Source: Hyphomicrobiales bacterium (lineage in GTDB: Bacteria; Pseudomonadota; Alphaproteobacteria; Rhizobiales; Hyphomicrobiaceae). Taken from it: DNA of 32,005 nucleotides. A program made the position numbers and the translations under genes. The notes under the pieces were generated by a model. The model made no database searches and was not told the origin of the DNA. It saw only the letters and a program-made list of their open reading frames with translations. Numbering within the stretch: position 1 is the stretch's first letter; each line of letters starts with the position of its first letter. Positions 7,269-14,718 of this stretch are shown in pieces. The DNA is taken from the NCBI GenBank assembly GCA_025353015.1, contig JANXRM010000489.1:1-32005 (forward strand), given 5' to 3'.

Positions 7269-7297
7269 TTGCAATCGCTTGAAGTTTGGGTCATATA
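7269..7297 (+). promoter_or_regulatory. Candidate promoter for tRNA-Gly
   Basis: TTGCAA (7269-7274) and CATATA (7292-7297) are separated by 17 bp, about 40 bp before the mature tRNA start. The match to a housekeeping promoter is modest and the call rests mainly on position. Confidence 0.3.
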
Positions 7298-7338
7298 CCC
7301 CCACGCGTTGCCGCCGAAGTGGCGCCGCGCCAATGGAT

Positions 7339-7413
7339 GCGGGTGTAGCTCAGGGGTAGAGCATCACGTTGCCAACGTGAGGGTCGAGGGTTCAAATCCC
7401 TTCGCCCGCTCCA
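7339..7413 (+). tRNA. tRNA-Gly (anticodon GCC)
   Basis: A complete cloverleaf can be folded by eye. The acceptor stem GCGGGTG pairs with CGCCCGC (one G-T pair), the D arm is GCTC/GAGC, the anticodon stem is TCACG/CGTGA around the loop TTGCCAA with anticodon GCC at 7371-7373, and the T arm is GAGGG-TTCAAAT-CCCTT. The discriminator is T and the 3' CCA is encoded. It decodes GGC/GGT, the dominant glycine codons here. Confidence 0.97.
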
Positions 7414-7456
7414 AAAATTCTGGCAAGATTTCTCTCAGAATATGATGCATGCGCCG

Positions 7457-7477
7457 AACGCGTTCCCTTAACGCGTT
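7457..7477. repeat. Paired 8-bp palindromes AACGCGTT
   Basis: Two exact copies of the self-complementary octamer AACGCGTT lie at 7457-7464 and 7470-7477, separated by CCCTT, between tRNA-Gly and hicA. Each is also flanked by a 3' C. They could fold as a hairpin after the tRNA or bind a dimeric regulator; no T tract follows. Confidence 0.6.
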
Positions 7478-7540
7478 CCTAGCTGCTTTCGTCGGCCTGA
7501 CCCGCGCTGCTAAGCGATCTGGCTACCGGCTGTGGACGCC

Positions 7541-7575
7541 TTGATCTATTCACAACGTGCGCACATATTTGCGCA
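7541..7575 (+). promoter_or_regulatory. Candidate hicAB promoter with overlapping operator
   Basis: TTGATC (7541-7546), a 17-bp spacer and CATATT (7564-7569) fit a housekeeping-type promoter. The -10 hexamer is exactly enclosed by two TGCGCA palindromes (7558-7563 and 7570-7575), and the hicA ATG begins at the next base. A transcript starting 6-8 bases after the -10 would begin at or within the start codon, so translation may be leaderless. Binding of the HicB ribbon-helix-helix domain here would block RNA polymerase; this is inference. Confidence 0.5.
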
Positions 7576-7773
7576 ATGACGGATGGTGCAGAAGCAGCAT
7601 CGCGCCGGGTCGTCCGGCGTTTGAGGGCAGACGGGTGGATCCACACCGGCGGTTCAAAGCACGACAAATTCGAGCACGCAGACAAGACTGGCATTCTCGT
7701 GACGGTCCCGCGTCACAAGACCCTGTCCCAAGGTGTCGTTCGCTCAATAGCCAAGGCAGCAGGCCGGATATGA
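7576..7773 (+). CDS. hicA: HicA-type toxin (mRNA interferase)
   Basis: A 65-residue protein of the HicA/YcfA family, small double-stranded-RNA-binding-fold toxins that cleave mRNA or block translation. It shows the family pattern VVRRLRADGWIHTGGSKHDKF with the conserved His in SKHDKF, then VPRHKTLSQGVVRSIAKAAG. The length matches the family (55-85 residues). There is no Shine-Dalgarno upstream; an apparent promoter ends just before the ATG. Its stop codon overlaps the hicB start by ATGA, so the two are translationally coupled. The gene appears intact, so a functional toxin is likely. Confidence 0.9.
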   Translation: MTDGAEAASRRVVRRLRADGWIHTGGSKHDKFEHADKTGILVTVPRHKTLSQGVVRSIAKAAGRI

Positions 7774-8177
7774 CATTCTACGTTGGAATTCTGGACGGTT
7801 CGGACGATGTGTGGGGAGTTCGTATCCCCGACCTTCCCGGCTGCCATGGTGGAGGCCCGTCGCCGGCCGCGGCCATTGCGGACGCCACATCTGCGGCTCG
7901 CGAGTGGGCGGCCCATCAGAAAACCCGAAGTGTTCCGCTCGCTGAGCCGCGATCCCTCGATGAAATTCGCCGCGACGGAATGGTGGAGTTCGATTCGGAC
8001 ACCGAGACGATGGTGCTCATTGCCGTCATTTTGGACAAGGCCCGGCTCGTTCGCGCGAACATCTCCCTCGACGCGGGTCTACTGGAGACCATCGATGCCG
8101 AAGCAGAGCGGCGGGGTCTGACACGGTCTGCGTTCCTTGCCAGCGCCGCCATCGACAAAATGACAAACACGGGCTGA
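7770..8177 (+). CDS. hicB: HicB-type antitoxin with ribbon-helix-helix DNA-binding domain
   Basis: A 135-residue antitoxin. Residues 1-45 form the degenerate RNase H-like HicB domain (VWGVRIPDLPGCHGGGPSPAAAIADA), which binds HicA. Residues about 93-130 are a CopG/Arc-type ribbon-helix-helix segment (ANISLDAGLLETIDAEAERRGLTRSAFLASAA) expected to bind the operator and repress the pair. The start overlaps the hicA stop (ATGA). The toxin-first, antitoxin-second order is standard for hicAB. Its stop lies only 5 bp from the convergent soxG stop. Confidence 0.92.
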   Translation: MTFYVGILDGSDDVWGVRIPDLPGCHGGGPSPAAAIADATSAAREWAAHQKTRSVPLAEPRSLDEIRRDGMVEFDSDTETMVLIAVILDKARLVRANISLDAGLLETIDAEAERRGLTRSAFLASAAIDKMTNTG

Positions 8178-8182
8178 CGAGG

Positions 8183-8779
8183 TCAGCGCGTTGGCGCTTC
8201 AATCCTCAAGCCAAATTCGCCTGATGCATTGACCAGCCAGTGCCACAGATGCGCCGCCGACGAGCGCGCGGTGACAAGTTCGTAGTCGGGCGCATCGGTG
8301 ATCTGCAGAATCTGGACACCGACGTGCGCGATCGAGGTTGACGCAGTGCGACCGGTCGCGAACGCGCGCGGATCGAGGTCGATGGCCGCCCCCTTCTGCA
8401 GCACGCGGCGGGCGGCAGGCCCGCCTATCCGCAACAAGACTCGGCCATCAGACTGATCTGTGATCGATACTCCGCCGCCGGATGCGGCGCGCAGGCGCTG
8501 CGCGATGCCTGCGTCCTCAGGCGTCACCAGCAGCCACGTGCCGCGCCCGGACCAAGCCAACCGGCGATCGCCCGCAATCGCGACGCAACCCGTCCGCGGG
8601 ACCGCCAGGCCCACGTCCTGCGCAATCTGCGCTAGGCCCGCGTCGCCGCCTTCTCGTGCCGGTTGCAGGAGATTGAGCGACACATGCGCCGCCGAACCGA
8701 CCACACCTGGCGCACGCGCGGCAGCGCCATGCCAGCCAGGAACGGGCAGGCCAAAGGGCGGGGATGGCTCGAGATGCAT
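8183..8779 (-). CDS. soxG: Sarcosine oxidase, gamma subunit
   Basis: A 198-residue SoxG, the small subunit of heterotetrameric sarcosine oxidase, related to the tetrahydrofolate-binding GcvT fold (LAWSGRGTWLLVTPE, SDGRVLLRIGGPAARRVLQKGAAIDLDPRAF, ITDAPDYELVTARSSAAHLWHWL). The identification rests on these motifs and on its place as the last gene of the operon. ATG at 8779 leaves a single base after the soxA TGA; an in-frame Met at 8803 would overlap soxA by 23 bp. The track start at 8902 lies deep inside soxA and is rejected. Confidence 0.88.
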   Translation of the reverse strand: MHLEPSPPFGLPVPGWHGAAARAPGVVGSAAHVSLNLLQPAREGGDAGLAQIAQDVGLAVPRTGCVAIAGDRRLAWSGRGTWLLVTPEDAGIAQRLRAASGGGVSITDQSDGRVLLRIGGPAARRVLQKGAAIDLDPRAFATGRTASTSIAHVGVQILQITDAPDYELVTARSSAAHLWHWLVNASGEFGLRIEAPTR

Positions 8780-8780
8780 G

Positions 8781-11774
8781 TCAGCCACGCAGGCGTCCTC
8801 CATCGGGGTCGTAGAATACGGGGTGGCAGACCTCGACCTCGGTGCTTCGGTTGCGGACCGGATCGTGCGCCATGACGCGCTGCCCGATACGGGACGCACC
8901 ATTGGCGAGCAATCCGAGCCCGATGGCGTGGCCGAGCACGGGCGAGACGGCGGCCGAAGTCAAATGCCCCAAGTCGTTGGCGATCACGGGTTCGCTGCCG
9001 ACGGCAACAAAGTGCGCGCCCGCTGACAGCGGCTGCGAACGGTCGATCGGACGCACGCCGACGAGGATGGGCCGCTCCGGTGCGGTCAAGGCGGGACGCT
9101 GCGACAACACCTTGCCGATAAAATCCTTCTTTGCCGACTGCATCCGGCCAAGGCCTAGATCGCGCGCTGTGGTCTGGCCGTTCAATTCGCCGCCCGCCGC
9201 ATGCCCCTTCTCGATACGCAACATCGAGAGCGCCTCCGTGCCATAGGGCAGGATGCCGAATTCGGCGCCCGCTGCCGCGATGGCTGCAGCCAGGCTGTTG
9301 CCGTAGCGCGCGGGAACGGCAAGCTCGTAGGCGAGCTCGCCCGAAAACGAGATTCTGTAAAGGAACGCGTCGATACCGCCTGAGATCCTTAGGGCGGCGA
9401 CACCCATGTAGGGCACGGCCGCGTTCGACACGTCGAAGGCGCGGTCGACAAGTTTCCGCACGACATCGCGGGAATGGGGGCCGGCAATAGAGAACTGTGC
9501 CCAGTGGTCGGTGACCGACGAGAATTGCACGTCGAGATCAGGCCACAAAACCTGTACGCAGAACTCCATATGCTGCATGACCTTGACCGCGTTGGCGGTC
9601 GTGGTCGTGATCAGGTAGCGGTTCGGCTCGAGCCGGGCGACGGTGCCGTCATCGAGCACAAAACCATCTTCGCGCAGCATGAGGCCATAGCGGACGCGGC
9701 CGACCGCGAGCGTCGACATGGTGTTCGTATAGAGCCGGTCCAGGAACAGGGCAGCATCGCGCCCCTGCAGATCGATCTTGCCGAGCGTCGACACATCGCA
9801 AAAGCCAACCTGCTCGCGAACGGCCTTGGCTTCGCGGGTGGCGGCCGGCAACCAGCCCTCGTTGCCACGCGGGAAGTATTGGGCCCGGAGCCACGCGCCG
9901 GCCTCCACAAAAACGGCACCGGACTTTTCCGCAAAAGCATGACTTGGGGTGTAGCGCGTCGGCAAGTAGTGACGACCACGCACGTCGCCAGCAAGGGCGC
10001 CAATCGCGACGGCCGTGAAGGGTGGGCGGAACGTGGTCGGGCTGGCACTTCCGATGTCTGCGCCCGTAATCTCGGCCATCAATGCCAAGCCTGTGACGTT
10101 GGCCGTCTTGCCTTGGTCGGTCGCCATGCCCAAGGTCGTGTAGCGCTTGAGATGCTCGATGGCGCGGAAACCCTCGCGTTCCGCCAGTTCGACGTCATCC
10201 GTCGTCACGTCGTTCTGGAAGTCGACGAAGCTCTTGGCCTTGGCGGTTTTGACGCGCCATAGCGGCGTACCGGACGTGTTTTCCGACGCGACCTCGGGAA
10301 TATCAGGCCGCCGCGCGCTGAAGCCTGTCGCAGTGGCCGCGTCCAATCCGGCAGCAGCGCCGGTCGCCATTGCGTCGGCCAACGAGAAACGCCCAGCAGC
10401 GGCACCCGCAACCTGCATACCCTCGGGCAACCGGTCGGGAACGAAAGCGGAAATCTGCGGGTTCCAAACGGGCTTGTGCCCCAAGTGCGATGTCAGATGC
10501 AGTGTCGGATTCCAGCCGCCCGACATGGCAACGAGATCGCAGGCGATTGTTTGCGTGCCCTTGGGGCCTGAGATCTCGACCGCGCGCACGCCGCCTGCCC
10601 CGCCCAAAGCGCGCTGGATAACTGACCCGGCATAAAGCGGTGCTGACACCGCGCGGGCCTCACTCTGCATGACAGCCGAGGTATCGGGCCGGGGATCGAC
10701 GATGGCGGCGACGGTGACACCTGATCGCGCCAGATCCCGCGCCGTCACGGCCGCATCGTCATTGGTGGCGAACAGAACGGCTTTCGTACCTGGGATCGCG
10801 CCGTAGCGATTGAGGTAGGTGCGGACCGCGCCGGCCAGCATGATGCCGGGGCAGTCGTTGTTGCCGAAAACGAGATGCCGCTCGAAGCTTCCCGTCGCAA
10901 CGACGGCGCGCTTGGCGAAGATGCGCCACATCCGTTGGCGTGGCTGGTATGGGTGCGGCTCAGCCAAGTGATCGCTGACCTGCTCGACCGCCGCGAATGC
11001 CTTCTGATCGTAGCTCGCAAAAACGCTTGTGCGCGCCAAGATGTGCACGTCGGGCAGGCTCTCGAGTTCGGCGCTGATGCCCGCGAGCCAGTTCTGCGCG
11101 CTGGCGCCATCCAACTGATACGCTTCGCCGAGCAAGCGGCCGCCGAGGCGGAAATCCTGCTCGACCAGCAGCACGCGCGCGCCGGCGCGGCCAGCCGTCA
11201 ACGCCGCCATCAATCCGGCCGGCCCCGAACCGACGACCAGCACGTCGCAATGGTGGTTGGCCTTCTCGTAGACATCCGGATCGGCGACGCCTGAAGCGCG
11301 GCCAAGCCCGGCAGCCCGGCGAATGAGTGGCTCGTAGACCTTCTCCCAAAAGGCGGCCGGCCACATGAACGTCTTGTAGTAGAAGCCTGCCGACAGTAGC
11401 GGACCGGCCAAGCCGTTGACGGCCATCACGTCCAGCGCCAATGACGGCCAGCGGTTCTGGCTGGTGGCGACGAGACCGTCATAGAGCTCGATTTGCGTGG
11501 CCCGCGTGTTGGGTTCGCGCCGCGCCCCCTGCCGCAATTCGACCAGTGCATTCGGCTCTTCGGGGCCGGCGGATAAAATTCCGCGCGGACGGTGGTACTT
11601 GAACGATCGTCCGACCAGCCGCACGCCGTTGGCGATGAGCGCGGAGGCTAGCGTGTCGTCGGGATGTCCCGTGAAAGGTTTGCCGTCGAACGTGAATTGG
11701 AGCTGCTGGCTCCGGTCGATGAGCCCACCGTTCGGTGTTCGGAAGCGTTGGCCGTGCAGGCTATCGCTGGTCAT
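8781..11774 (-). CDS. soxA: Sarcosine oxidase, alpha subunit
   Basis: A 997-residue SoxA, the usual length. The N-terminal part (about 1-110) is the ferredoxin-like domain seen in this family but without iron-sulfur cysteines (RSFKYHRPRGILSAGPEEPNA). GSGPAGL at about 182-188 marks the dinucleotide-binding fold for the non-covalent NAD+/FAD region. The C-terminal ~380 residues are a GcvT-like aminomethyltransferase domain that binds tetrahydrofolate and yields 5,10-methylene-THF. With SoxB, D and G it converts sarcosine to glycine, methylene-THF and H2O2. Its ATG overlaps the soxD stop (ATGA), and soxG starts one base after its stop. Confidence 0.97.
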   Translation of the reverse strand: MTSDSLHGQRFRTPNGGLIDRSQQLQFTFDGKPFTGHPDDTLASALIANGVRLVGRSFKYHRPRGILSAGPEEPNALVELRQGARREPNTRATQIELYDGLVATSQNRWPSLALDVMAVNGLAGPLLSAGFYYKTFMWPAAFWEKVYEPLIRRAAGLGRASGVADPDVYEKANHHCDVLVVGSGPAGLMAALTAGRAGARVLLVEQDFRLGGRLLGEAYQLDGASAQNWLAGISAELESLPDVHILARTSVFASYDQKAFAAVEQVSDHLAEPHPYQPRQRMWRIFAKRAVVATGSFERHLVFGNNDCPGIMLAGAVRTYLNRYGAIPGTKAVLFATNDDAAVTARDLARSGVTVAAIVDPRPDTSAVMQSEARAVSAPLYAGSVIQRALGGAGGVRAVEISGPKGTQTIACDLVAMSGGWNPTLHLTSHLGHKPVWNPQISAFVPDRLPEGMQVAGAAAGRFSLADAMATGAAAGLDAATATGFSARRPDIPEVASENTSGTPLWRVKTAKAKSFVDFQNDVTTDDVELAEREGFRAIEHLKRYTTLGMATDQGKTANVTGLALMAEITGADIGSASPTTFRPPFTAVAIGALAGDVRGRHYLPTRYTPSHAFAEKSGAVFVEAGAWLRAQYFPRGNEGWLPAATREAKAVREQVGFCDVSTLGKIDLQGRDAALFLDRLYTNTMSTLAVGRVRYGLMLREDGFVLDDGTVARLEPNRYLITTTTANAVKVMQHMEFCVQVLWPDLDVQFSSVTDHWAQFSIAGPHSRDVVRKLVDRAFDVSNAAVPYMGVAALRISGGIDAFLYRISFSGELAYELAVPARYGNSLAAAIAAAGAEFGILPYGTEALSMLRIEKGHAAGGELNGQTTARDLGLGRMQSAKKDFIGKVLSQRPALTAPERPILVGVRPIDRSQPLSAGAHFVAVGSEPVIANDLGHLTSAAVSPVLGHAIGLGLLANGASRIGQRVMAHDPVRNRSTEVEVCHPVFYDPDGGRLRG

Positions 11775-12043
11775 GCCGCGACGTCCGGCTTGGCCAATGC
11801 GGCCTCGGCGACCGCCACGATCGCGTGCGTTCGTGTGTCACGCGTCACCTGCAGCCAGGTCCGGCACCCCGCGGCGTGAAAAAACCACTCCCGATGCTGG
11901 CCAGCCGGGTTGTCGCGCAGATACACGTAAGTTACCCAATCCTGTGGATTGTCCGATCCTTCCGGCCGCCGGACTTCGGCTGATCCGGCGGAGACGAATT
12001 CATCGGCTGTCCGCTCGCCGCACGTAGGGCAGGTGATCCGCAT
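11771..12043 (-). CDS. soxD: Sarcosine oxidase, delta subunit
   Basis: A 90-residue SoxD, a structural zinc-binding subunit of the heterotetramer. The four expected ligands are visible as C5, C8 (CPTCGER), H56 and C60 (FFHAAGC), which corresponds in spacing to the zinc site known in the Stenotrophomonas enzyme. The start is MRITCPTCG at 12043; the track start at 12160 extends into soxB. It lies 34 bp after soxB and overlaps soxA by four bases, indicating tight translational coupling. Confidence 0.95.
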   Translation of the reverse strand: MRITCPTCGERTADEFVSAGSAEVRRPEGSDNPQDWVTYVYLRDNPAGQHREWFFHAAGCRTWLQVTRDTRTHAIVAVAEAALAKPDVAA

Positions 12044-12077
12044 CTCGGTTGTCCCGGTCTCTTTCAGGGTCGGTGTG

Positions 12078-13328
12078 TCAATGCAGGTTCGGCATCGCGC
12101 CCGAACCTTTTTCGTCGATGAGATGGCCCGAGGCGAAACGATCCAGGCGGAACGCGGCACTCAACGGGTGGCGCTGGTTTTGCGCAATGGTGTGCGCGAA
12201 GCACCAGCCCGAAGCCGGCGTCGCCTTGAACCCGCCGTAGCACCAGCCGGCGTTGAGATAGAGGCCTTCGATCGGCGTCACGTCGATGATCGGCGAACCG
12301 TCCATCGACATGTCCATGACGCCGCCCCAGCTCCTGAGCATCCGCAGCCGTCCGAGCATCGGCATCAAGGCCATGCCTTCTTCCATCACCTGCTCGACCA
12401 GTGGCAGCGATCCGCGCTGGGCATAGGAATTGTAGCCGTCGATGTCGCCACCGAAGACCAATCCGCCTTTGTCGGACTGGCTGATATAGAAGTGCCCTGC
12501 CCCGAACGTGATCACCTGATGGACGAGCGGTTTGATGCCCTCGCTGACGAAGGCCTGCAGCACGTGGCTTTCGATCGGCAGCCTAAGCCCGGCCATGGCC
12601 GCGACCCGCGACGAGTGGCCGGCCGCCGCGAGCGCAACTTTACGCGCCCTAACGAAGCCCTTCGTCGTTTCGACACCAGCAACGCGGCCATTCTCGACGC
12701 GGATGCCGGTCACTTCGCAATTCTGGCAGATATCGACACCGCGCTGGTCGGCAGCACGGGCATAGCCCCAAGCAACGGCGTCGTGGCGCACGGTGCCGCC
12801 GCGCTTCTGCAGCAAGCCGCCCTTGACTGGAAAGCGAGCGGTCTCGAAATCGAGGTAGGGCGCCATCGCCCGCACTTGATCCTGGTCGAGCAGGTCGGCA
12901 TCGACACCGTTCATGCGCATGGCATTGCCGCGGCGGGCGAAGGCATCGCGCTGCGCATCCGAATGAAAAAGGTTCAGGACGCCGCGCTGGCTGATCATCG
13001 CGTTGTAGTTGATGTCCTGCTCGAGCTTTTCCCAGAGCTTCATTGACCATTCGTAGAAGGCCGTATTGCCCGGCAGCAGGTAGTTGGACCGGATGATGGT
13101 CGTGTTGCGACCAACATTCCCCGAGCCGATGGTGCTTTTCTCCAAGACACCGACGTTGGTGATGCCGTGCTCCTTGGCTAGGTAGTGCGCCGTTGCCAAG
13201 CCGTGGCCGCCGCCGCCGACGATGACGACGTCATAGGCCTCCTTTGGGCTTGCGTCGCGCCAAACCGGCTTCCAGTTGCGGTTGCCGGTCAGTGCGTTTT
13301 TGACGAGAGACAGTGCCGAATATCGCAT
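12078..13328 (-). CDS. soxB: Sarcosine oxidase, beta subunit
   Basis: A 416-residue SoxB of normal length, a DAO-family flavoprotein that oxidises the sarcosine C-N bond. The FAD motif is VVIVGGGGHGLATAHYL (34-50), followed by VLEKSTIGSGNVGRNTTIIRSNY. H182 in GGTVRHDAVAW is the probable site of covalent FMN attachment (His173 in the Stenotrophomonas subunit). The C-terminal part contains NAGWCYGGFKATPASGWCFAHTIA. It is the first gene of soxB-soxD-soxA-soxG. No clear Shine-Dalgarno precedes the ATG at 13328. The upstream region holds 14-bp tandem repeats shared with the divergent ftsQ region. No glyA or purU, frequent partners of this operon, is present on either side in the window. Confidence 0.97.
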   Translation of the reverse strand: MRYSALSLVKNALTGNRNWKPVWRDASPKEAYDVVIVGGGGHGLATAHYLAKEHGITNVGVLEKSTIGSGNVGRNTTIIRSNYLLPGNTAFYEWSMKLWEKLEQDINYNAMISQRGVLNLFHSDAQRDAFARRGNAMRMNGVDADLLDQDQVRAMAPYLDFETARFPVKGGLLQKRGGTVRHDAVAWGYARAADQRGVDICQNCEVTGIRVENGRVAGVETTKGFVRARKVALAAAGHSSRVAAMAGLRLPIESHVLQAFVSEGIKPLVHQVITFGAGHFYISQSDKGGLVFGGDIDGYNSYAQRGSLPLVEQVMEEGMALMPMLGRLRMLRSWGGVMDMSMDGSPIIDVTPIEGLYLNAGWCYGGFKATPASGWCFAHTIAQNQRHPLSAAFRLDRFASGHLIDEKGSGAMPNLH

Positions 13329-13350
13329 CTAAGGCCGATCGGGTGACGAG

Positions 13351-13406
13351 GTGCGCCAGTTTTCGTGCGCCAGTTTTCGTGTACAGCTTTTCGCGTGCCG
13401 GTTTTC
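13351..13406. repeat. Four 14-bp tandem repeats upstream of soxB
   Basis: Two exact units of GTGCGCCAGTTTTC are followed by two diverged units, GTGTACAGCTTTTC and GCGTGCCGGTTTTC, all in register. The array starts 22 bp upstream of the soxB start codon. The period of 14 bp does not match a helical turn and all units point the same way. Confidence 0.85.
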
Positions 13407-13704
13407 GGACCGCGAGGCTTACTTTGACGGGCCCAATCTAGTGGCATCGCAGTGCATGGCAAGCCGTGTCTGGCGACGCTGCGAATTGCCTGACATCCCA
13501 TCGGATGACCGCCCCGGCGCCGTCCGCTAATCCCGCTTCGCCGCCCCGGCTTCGTCGCTGAGGCAGATGCAATTCGGCCTGATGGAGCGGGTCTCAATCA
13601 AAAATTAACCGGCTTGGTGAAGGTTAACGGCAAGGCCCGGTTGAGCGTATCCGTGGCGATACTCGTTCACGTTTGGCCATGGCCAAGCCGCGGGGACGCC
13701 CGTT
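13407..13704. other. Intergenic region between divergent soxB and ftsQ
   Basis: About 300 bp without a credible gene. The notable element is an inverted pair TTAACC (13605-13610) and GGTTAA (13622-13627) separated by 11 bp, which resembles CtrA half-sites of alphaproteobacteria. Small ORFs in the track here (13289..13597 minus, 13624..14040 minus) have compositions expected of GC-rich noise. The ftsQ promoter presumably lies in this interval. Confidence 0.5.
13605..13627. promoter_or_regulatory. Inverted TTAACC/GGTTAA pair, possible CtrA half-sites
   Basis: TTAACC at 13605-13610 and its inverse GGTTAA at 13622-13627, spaced by 11 bp, about 80-100 bp upstream of ftsQ. The CtrA consensus is TTAA-N7-TTAA with TTAACC as a known half-site; here the copies are inverted and the spacing does not match the consensus, so the assignment is tentative. 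Confidence 0.3.
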
Positions 13705-14703
13705 TTGCGCGACGCTGCGGCAGAGTTTCAGGACCAGCCAGTGGAACAGTTTGGTGCACATCGCAACGTTTCTGGGCAGGCGACAGGCCGGTCGCCGGCG
13801 TTGCGCGTGCGTGCACCCTTGCCAGCCAGCAGCCACGCCGACACGGTCCAACAGTCCCATCTGGGTTTGTCCGTCGATGACGATGTTTATGCCCGGCCGC
13901 GAGCGAAGCCGGCATCGCGGAGGCGGCCAATACTGATCCTCGCCTGCGTGACAGGTCTTGGCGCTGCACTTTTTGCTGCATCTGGCGGCTTTCATCGCGC
14001 CACCATGTCCGTGGAACCCCTGCCGGTTCAATTCGACCACGCCTTGGTTGCCGCCGGCCTCGGGATCAACGAGGTCATGCTCAGCGGGCTTCGCAATACG
14101 AAGGATAGCGAAATCTATGGCGCTCTCGGGCTCGAGCGCGCCGGCTCGCTGTTACGTTTCGATGTCAACGCCGCGCGTCGCAATGTCGAGAGGCTGCCGT
14201 GGGTCCGAACGGCTGATATCGTGCGTGTTCTGCCGGATAAGCTGAAAATTCATATTGAAGAGCGCCGCCCAGCCGCGATTTGGGAGCAGGACGGGCGCAG
14301 CATGCTCGTCGATTTCACCGGCCGGGTGCTGGCCAATTTGGCGCCGGAAAATACATCGTCGCTGGGTTTGACGCGAATCTCGGGCGCCGGCGCGCCGCGA
14401 GCCCTGTCGAGGCTCATGGCAGCTCTCGAGCCGCACACCGAGATCCACTCCCGCCTGGAAAGCGCCCGCCGGACCGGGGAGCGGCGTTGGACGCTCGAGC
14501 TTGCTGGCGGCATGTCGGTGCATCTGCCAGCGGATCGTGAAGGCGAGGCGCTACTGCGTCTGGCCCGCCAGCATGAAGGCAGTGGACTGCTCGATCTGGG
14601 CGCCCAGATCATCGACCTGCGCCAGGACGGTGTGATTGCCATCCGCCCGAATGCAGTTACGGCCCCCGCGGCCCGCGCTCCCAGCCGGCGATCGTTGTTG
14701 TAG
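13705..14703 (+). CDS. ftsQ: Cell division protein FtsQ
   Basis: A 332-residue bitopic membrane protein. It has a basic cytoplasmic N-terminus (ending ARPRAKPASRRR), one transmembrane helix at about 75-94, then a periplasmic POTRA domain (about 118-190: EVMLSGLRNTKDSEIYGALGL, LPWVRTADIVRVLPDKLKIHIEERRP) and a beta domain with LVDFTGRVLA. FtsQ links FtsB/FtsL to the divisome. The start is uncertain: no ATG exists in this frame upstream of the helix, and candidates are TTG at 13705 or GTG at 13741, which has AGGA about eight bases upstream. The stop is 15 bp before ftsA. The murB/ddl genes commonly upstream are replaced by the divergent sox operon. Confidence 0.9.
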   Translation: MRDAAAEFQDQPVEQFGAHRNVSGQATGRSPALRVRAPLPASSHADTVQQSHLGLSVDDDVYARPRAKPASRRRPILILACVTGLGAALFAASGGFHRATMSVEPLPVQFDHALVAAGLGINEVMLSGLRNTKDSEIYGALGLERAGSLLRFDVNAARRNVERLPWVRTADIVRVLPDKLKIHIEERRPAAIWEQDGRSMLVDFTGRVLANLAPENTSSLGLTRISGAGAPRALSRLMAALEPHTEIHSRLESARRTGERRWTLELAGGMSVHLPADREGEALLRLARQHEGSGLLDLGAQIIDLRQDGVIAIRPNAVTAPAARAPSRRSLL

Positions 14704-14718
14704 TGTCAGGAGAACAGC

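Noticed and set aside
7339-8177. tRNA-Gly as an integration site for a hicAB-bearing island
   Set aside because: I found no second copy of the tRNA 3' end, no integrase and no change in gene style beyond the two small genes.
11949-13046. 365-residue plus-strand ORF opposite soxB and soxD
   Set aside because: Antisense to certain sarcosine oxidase genes and without motifs; a shadow frame.
13351-13406. Short repeat array as a CRISPR
   Set aside because: Units are 14 bp, directly adjacent with no spacers, and no cas gene is present.
13624-14040. 138-residue minus-strand ORF opposite ftsQ
   Set aside because: No motif, and it overlaps the FtsQ N-terminus and transmembrane segment on the other strand.
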